Of a stretch of 64,000 bases of DNA, positions 60,901 to 64,000 are shown one piece after another. The notes below the pieces were generated by a model. That model was not told the origin of the DNA and did no database searches. It worked only from the letters and a program-made list of their open reading frames with translations. The position numbers were made by a program, and so were the translations under genes. The stretch's first letter is position 1, and each line of letters opens with the position of its first letter. The DNA lies in NCBI GenBank assembly GCA_016793325.1, contig JAEUKI010000093.1:1-64000 (forward strand). The letters are read 5' to 3'. The DNA comes from Myxococcales bacterium (lineage in GTDB: Bacteria; Myxococcota_A; Polyangia; Polyangiales; Ga0077539).

Positions 60901-61765
60901 TCCCAGTGATGGGAACGACGTTGTCCATCCCCTCGTCACCGCACCCGCCGCCGATCGCACAGGAGCCCGTGCCGCCGGACCACCCGCGACCGCCGCTCGA
61001 CACGGTGATCGGGTCCGTCGATGTGACGAGCGCTCCGCGGATTTCGAAGGCGCACCCCTCGAGCGTCCGCGCGACATAGGTCTGCCCTGCGGCGAGCGTG
61101 ACCTCGAGCGAGGCGTTCGTCGTCGCGCGCCAGAAGTTTCCAGTGACCCCAGGAGGCGCGGTGAAGCGGACGGTCGCGCCGAGCGGCGCGTACACGCTGA
61201 TCGCGTCGTGGCCCGTGTCGACGGTCGACGCTTGATTCAGCGAATACCCCGCCACTCGAAAACGTGTGCCGAGCGAAGCGCTCGACGGCTTGATCGTCTC
61301 GGACGACTGCCACGGCCCGCGCATCAAGCGATGGTCGACGATGAGCTCGGCGGAGCTCGCCTCGATGAACACGCCGCGGCTCTCGGCGCGGTCGTACGTT
61401 CCGGCGACGCCGTTGAAGGTCGTTTGCGGGGTGGCGGGCGCGTACACGAACGACGCCGAGGTGCCGAGGTCGACGCGAATCGGCGAGCCGGGGCTCACGC
61501 TGAACGCGACGGGCATCGCGGTGCCTGCGTGCCGGTAGGTTCCAGTGATGGTCCCGCGCGGCGAGGCGATCACGAGGTCGTAGCCGACCTCCCACGTCCC
61601 CGTCGGCGGCGGCTGCGCTGGCGGAACGTAGAAGCACGAGCGTCCTGGCGAGCACGCCTGCGCAGCGGCCTCTCGAGCGTCGAGCAGCGAAGCGCTGCCG
61701 ATCAGCGACGCGACGAACGTGACAGAGAGCGCAGCGCGACGCCTGCGCGCGAGAGTCGATTTCAT
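57998..61765 (-). CDS. 1255-residue surface protein with IgGFc-like domain, Ca-binding repeats and MYXO-CTERM tail
   Basis: A signal peptide (ends ...REAAAQ) is followed by an IgGFc-binding-like region (about residues 120-470: DAISVYAPLGATVRFTAPPG, GCGDEGMDNVVPITG, ERVHVVADTDATMVTV). A DUF4215 Cys repeat comes next (CGDGSLNMGEGCDDGNIDDG). About 30 DxDxDG calcium-binding repeats then run to about 1165 (for example DTDDDGDGLLTSEELGAGG, twice nearly identical). The end is CGC-x5, a helix (AAAMALLGGLALVV) and RARRRRR. This fits the MYXO-CTERM sorting signal of myxobacterial surface proteins. Start at 61765 is chosen for the signal. Confidence 0.88.
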   Translation of the reverse strand: MKSTLARRRRAALSVTFVASLIGSASLLDAREAAAQACSPGRSCFYVPPAQPPPTGTWEVGYDLVIASPRGTITGTYRHAGTAMPVAFSVSPGSPIRVDLGTSASFVYAPATPQTTFNGVAGTYDRAESRGVFIEASSAELIVDHRLMRGPWQSSETIKPSSASLGTRFRVAGYSLNQASTVDTGHDAISVYAPLGATVRFTAPPGVTGNFWRATTNASLEVTLAAGQTYVARTLEGCAFEIRGALVTSTDPITVSSGGRGWSGGTGSCAIGGGCGDEGMDNVVPITGTGRQYIVDDYPTSAADGERVHVVADTDATMVTVVDAMGSTTTTLNAGQVRTFSPNGITYVESSARVYVFQESGLSGCETDVALIPPVAFAPVSRWVTDFNVIGSGVASVFIPTAQAASLRLDGAMPAGATSVTVPMHPEWTRVRFNVSSGNHTVLAMTDFQLGLVTAAGGTGMFAYFNPFRIPGCGDGSLNMGEGCDDGNIDDGDGCSATCLIEIGRMGCTSTRPCVPTGRCDMGTCVARCFTTADCNDSNECTTDVCNASGACDNTPVMPGAPCTGGRCSASRPPVCATPANDSDGDLVVDLVDADDDNDGVLDSVEGNGRDASLDTDRDGVPDFRDRDFAGFVDANGNGVDDRVDFDGDGIPNHLDLDSDADGVFDVREDGHASLDTDRDGRLDGTIDADRDGLLAAVDSNDADAMITTTRTTPVDTDRDMRIDALDTDDDGDGVLTRDELGAGGQFMARNTDGAAAPGVTSDALADYLDVDDDGDGLLTADELGAGGAMMPRNSDATVPMGEGASDTIADFLDSDDDGDSIPTAVERTSAGMTPDPDGDMLAAWLDRDSDGDTVFDLVEAGATPAMPANSDMDASRDFLDTDSDNDCVLDRDPREAGAARTNAALPSMDVNNNCMAPTPVCAIATGLCVADVDTDTDGIPDLDERRIGSNPMNPDTDGDGVRDGMEVGPGPTFTPRDTDGDMRPDWNDTDDDGDGLLTSEELGAGGAMMPRNSDETVPTGEGTADMLPDYLDADDDGDGIPTAVEVALEMMGGAVDMDMIPAHLDRDSDGDTVPDAVERGADPMRPANSDGSAMGDRPDFLDTDSDNDCVADSDMREAGAARTDPAMPSAMADSNCADPTPVCDRTVGACVGRTPSDAGSDSGSDASSDGSVDSGLGDGGSDADVATMDSGVTADASDGSVTMDARNSSPGVLSGDGACGCVVPGSSRTDDRRAAAMALLGGLALVVRARRRRR

Positions 61766-62028
61766 GACGACAGCGTATCGCGCTCTCGCCTGTGTCGGGT
61801 GCAAACAATTCCGATTTCTTTGAACCGACACCGCGGCGGTCTTCGAAGCCAATCCCGTGACGGGCGTCGTACTTTTGCCGATTCGCCGCGTTGGTTTGGA
61901 CCGACTTTCAACGGTCTTCTCGCCGTCGATCCGCTCGGGCCTCTTCGATGCGCATCGCGAGCGCGGTATCGATCATCGCGAGTCTCGTGCGACGCAGTCG
62001 AGCGCGGGCGAGACCTCCGCGCGAACGC

Positions 62029-62655
62029 TCATCCCCGATGAAGTCCGTGCTCTTCAGCGACCTTCGCGTTGCGCGCCTCGGCGCGTTGCAGCGCGGGCCT
62101 CGCTTCGAGCCTCGCTGCGTACTTCGTAAACGCTTCGATGGGCTCGACCATCTTGAATCGGAGCATGTACCGAAGCGTTCCCCCGAAAATTACGTCGGCC
62201 ATCGTGAACTTCGACCCGAGAAGAAAATCACCGCGAGACACCGCGCTCTGCATCGCGCGGAGCATGAGCTCGAAGTCTCCCCAGCCCGCTTGTCCGGGCT
62301 TGAACTCCCACTTCGCAGCGCGCGCCATCGCGCCCGGCTCGATCACCGATGGAGCGAACAAAGCCCAGCGAAAGTACGTCGCGCGCGACGGGTCATCGAG
62401 CGCAGGCGCGAGCGTGCCCGAGGCATAGCGATCCGCGAGGTAGAGGCCGATCGCGGCGGTCTCGGTGACGACCGCGTCACCGTCGACGAGGACCGGGAGC
62501 TTGCCCATCGGATTGAGGGCGAGAAAGTCCGGTGACCTCTGCGCTCCGCCCATCAAATCAACGTAGCGAAGTTCGTAGTCTTTTCCGAGCTCCTCGAGCA
62601 TCCAGACGCATGTCGCCGCGCGGGAGTACGGGTGGTGGTAGAGCGTGATCGTCAT
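62029..62655 (-). CDS. Glutathione S-transferase family protein
   Basis: A 208-residue protein. The thioredoxin-like N-terminus has ITLYHHPYSRAATCVWMLEEL (Ser/Tyr region), then NPMGKLPVLVDGDAVVTETAAIGLYLAD, the cis-Pro and glutathione-contact motifs; the helical C-terminal half follows. The likely substrate is unknown. The ATG at 62655 is preferred over an upstream start because the family begins exactly at ITLYHHP. Confidence 0.93.
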   Translation of the reverse strand: MTITLYHHPYSRAATCVWMLEELGKDYELRYVDLMGGAQRSPDFLALNPMGKLPVLVDGDAVVTETAAIGLYLADRYASGTLAPALDDPSRATYFRWALFAPSVIEPGAMARAAKWEFKPGQAGWGDFELMLRAMQSAVSRGDFLLGSKFTMADVIFGGTLRYMLRFKMVEPIEAFTKYAARLEARPALQRAEARNAKVAEEHGLHRG

Positions 62656-62762
62656 GGCTGAACTTGTACGACAAGCACCCAAATAGCGGGTGCTCGAAAC
62701 TCCGCTCAACGGACTACAGGCGACGCTCGACGACGAGACGAAGTCGTGAGAGCAATCGGCCT

Positions 62763-64000
62763 ATGGGAAGTCTACTCGCGAGGGCCCGGGGCCTATTTGC
62801 GTGCGCGCTCTTCGCAGCGCCCGCCGCAGCTGAGGCGCAAGTTTCACTGACGGGAACGTTCATCGACTATGTCCACGTTGGGACCAACGGAGGCATCCTC
62901 AACAGCCGCACGCTGCCCGCCGCCATGAGGCGCAGCATGCGCTACCGAGAAACCACGACGACGGCGTATTCGTGCGACACGTTTGGTCCAGGCGAGGCCG
63001 TCGAAGAGTTCGCCTTGTCGGGGCAAGTCGTGGGGATGCTCGTCCCCGTGACGGTGACGCAGTCGCAGTTCACGACGGTGTCCGCCCCCACGGCGACGGG
63101 CCGCACCATGACGTGGACGGGGCGTTCGTCGCTCACAGCGATGCCGCTCGAGGTCGCGCAGAGCGTCGCGTTCAACGACATGGACCGGCACATCACGGTG
63201 AGCGTTCGCGTGACCAACCGCGGGTTGCTCACGATCTCGAACCTGCACTATCTCCGCAACGGCGACCCCGATTTCGCCATCAACGGCTGCAACGAAGCGA
63301 TGGGCGGCTTCGAGACCGCCAACGACGTCGTCCGCCAAGGCACGACGCACCCCGACGCGCTCGTGATCGCGTGCAGCCGCCCGATGCAGACGCCGTTCTT
63401 CTGTCTCGGGCTCGGCGCCGCGGGCACCAACGCGCGCGCGCACGTCGCCACGGCGCTCTCGAACACCAACCCTGTCGCGACGTGGACGACGCCGCGCGAC
63501 TCGAACGGACTCGTCGAAGACCGTGGAATTTCTCTCGCGTTTCGCAACGAGCCGACGCTCGCGCCCGGCGCCTCGGTGACCTTCACGTTCAACTATGTGT
63601 GGGGCACTTCACCGACCGAAGTGATCGATCGATTCGAGGGGCTCTACTGTCTGCCCGCCACGCTCGATCAACCCATCACCTTCGCCGAAGGCGCGATGGC
63701 CACGCTCCGCGCGTACCCCAATCGCCCTGGAGCGATGTTCTCGTGGGACCTCGACAACGACGGAATGTTCGAGACGATGGGCAACCCCATCACGTTCAAC
63801 GCCACGATGTTGGACGGGCCGAGCACCGCGCGCATCGCTGTTCGCTACACGGCGCCGGACTGCGCGACGCGGCCCGAGACGACGAGCGCGACGGTGAACA
63901 TCAACAACGTCGCTCCCTCGTTTACCTCTCGTCCGACGACGAGCGCGACGCCGGACATCGAGTACTCGTACACGCCGGCCATCACGGACCCCGCGGGCCT
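62763..64000 (+). CDS. Secreted protein, partial (runs off the window end)
   Basis: The frame is open from ATG 62763 to the edge (412 codons). GAGAG precedes it. The first 25 residues or so form a signal peptide (ending AAEAQV). A beta-rich region follows, with LRNGDPDFAINGC, ARAHVATALSNTNPVATWTTP and FDFxY-like strands. Then come DLDNDGMFETMG and, near the edge, APSFTSRPTTSATPDIEYSYTP, the start of a cadherin/Ig-like repeat. A surface protein, probably with more repeats and perhaps a sorting tail beyond the window. I cannot name the family. Confidence 0.85.
   Translation, partial: MGSLLARARGLFACALFAAPAAAEAQVSLTGTFIDYVHVGTNGGILNSRTLPAAMRRSMRYRETTTTAYSCDTFGPGEAVEEFALSGQVVGMLVPVTVTQSQFTTVSAPTATGRTMTWTGRSSLTAMPLEVAQSVAFNDMDRHITVSVRVTNRGLLTISNLHYLRNGDPDFAINGCNEAMGGFETANDVVRQGTTHPDALVIACSRPMQTPFFCLGLGAAGTNARAHVATALSNTNPVATWTTPRDSNGLVEDRGISLAFRNEPTLAPGASVTFTFNYVWGTSPTEVIDRFEGLYCLPATLDQPITFAEGAMATLRAYPNRPGAMFSWDLDNDGMFETMGNPITFNATMLDGPSTARIAVRYTAPDCATRPETTSATVNINNVAPSFTSRPTTSATPDIEYSYTPAITDPAG

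Noticed and set aside
57818..62041. 1407-codon plus-strand frame rich in Val/Ala/Arg
   Set aside because: Complement of the DxDxDG repeats of the MYXO-CTERM gene; no start signal or domain.

Overview
The window is GC-rich, with strong G/C preference at third codon positions. Almost half of its genes encode secreted proteins or lipoproteins that carry Asp/Thr/Gly-rich linkers, thrombospondin-3-like Ca-binding runs, or Cys-rich repeats. One protein (57998-61765) ends in a Cys-Gly-Cys / hydrophobic helix / poly-Arg tail of the MYXO-CTERM type. Together with TIGR02266/PilZ-like and DUF4388 proteins, an AgmX-like protein and many extra LysR and ECF regulators, this points to a chromosome of a Myxococcota bacterium, probably of the Polyangia/Sandaracinus kind. 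The phylum call is inference from gene content; no rRNA is present.

Layout. 140-10887: cell-surface proteins, namely a von Willebrand A lipoprotein with five knottin-like C-terminal modules, an unknown lipoprotein, a two-gene minus-strand unit (a large secreted protein with a barrel-like end, and a triple-repeat secreted protein), and an FG-GAP/UnbV lipoprotein. 11005-17032: small metabolic and regulatory genes (DUF6544 membrane protein, two LysR regulators, pirin, ABM-domain membrane protein, hotdog thioesterase, Rieske lipoprotein). 17066-17139: tRNA-Arg(CCG). 17307-20487: an ECF sigma factor facing a three-gene secreted/TPR operon. 20588-25809: the conserved dnaX-ybaB-recR cluster, then a PilZ-like membrane protein. 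26165-30618: a translationally coupled mpl/DUF4388/histidine-kinase operon and a membrane-anchored dual-specificity phosphatase. 30807-36927: an exported ATP-grasp/swivel dikinase-like lipoprotein, and a DUF4328 membrane protein followed by a large lipoprotein. 36928-38082: a repeat-rich, partly decayed stretch.

38083-62655 is dominated by predicted surface proteins: Gly-rich and Cys-rich lipoproteins, including two adjacent, very recently duplicated Cys-repeat genes, a CxxCH/PD40 lipoprotein, a carboxypeptidase-regulatory-like lipoprotein, an OmpA/Cys-rich/propeller operon and the 1255-residue MYXO-CTERM protein. Ordinary genes lie among them (enoyl-CoA hydratase family, AgmX-like, Uma2-like nuclease, glutathione S-transferase). 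The window ends inside another secreted protein (62763 onward).

Several non-coding elements stand out: a two-copy element with paired hairpins (25828-26117 and 37135-37520), a 273-base near-palindrome fused to 25-base tandem repeats (40555-40985), a second palindrome (53986-54141), a 42/43-base tandem repeat (37542-37669), two candidate operators (14211-14229, 15813-15829) and several hairpins. No CRISPR array, phage or insertion-sequence transposase was seen.
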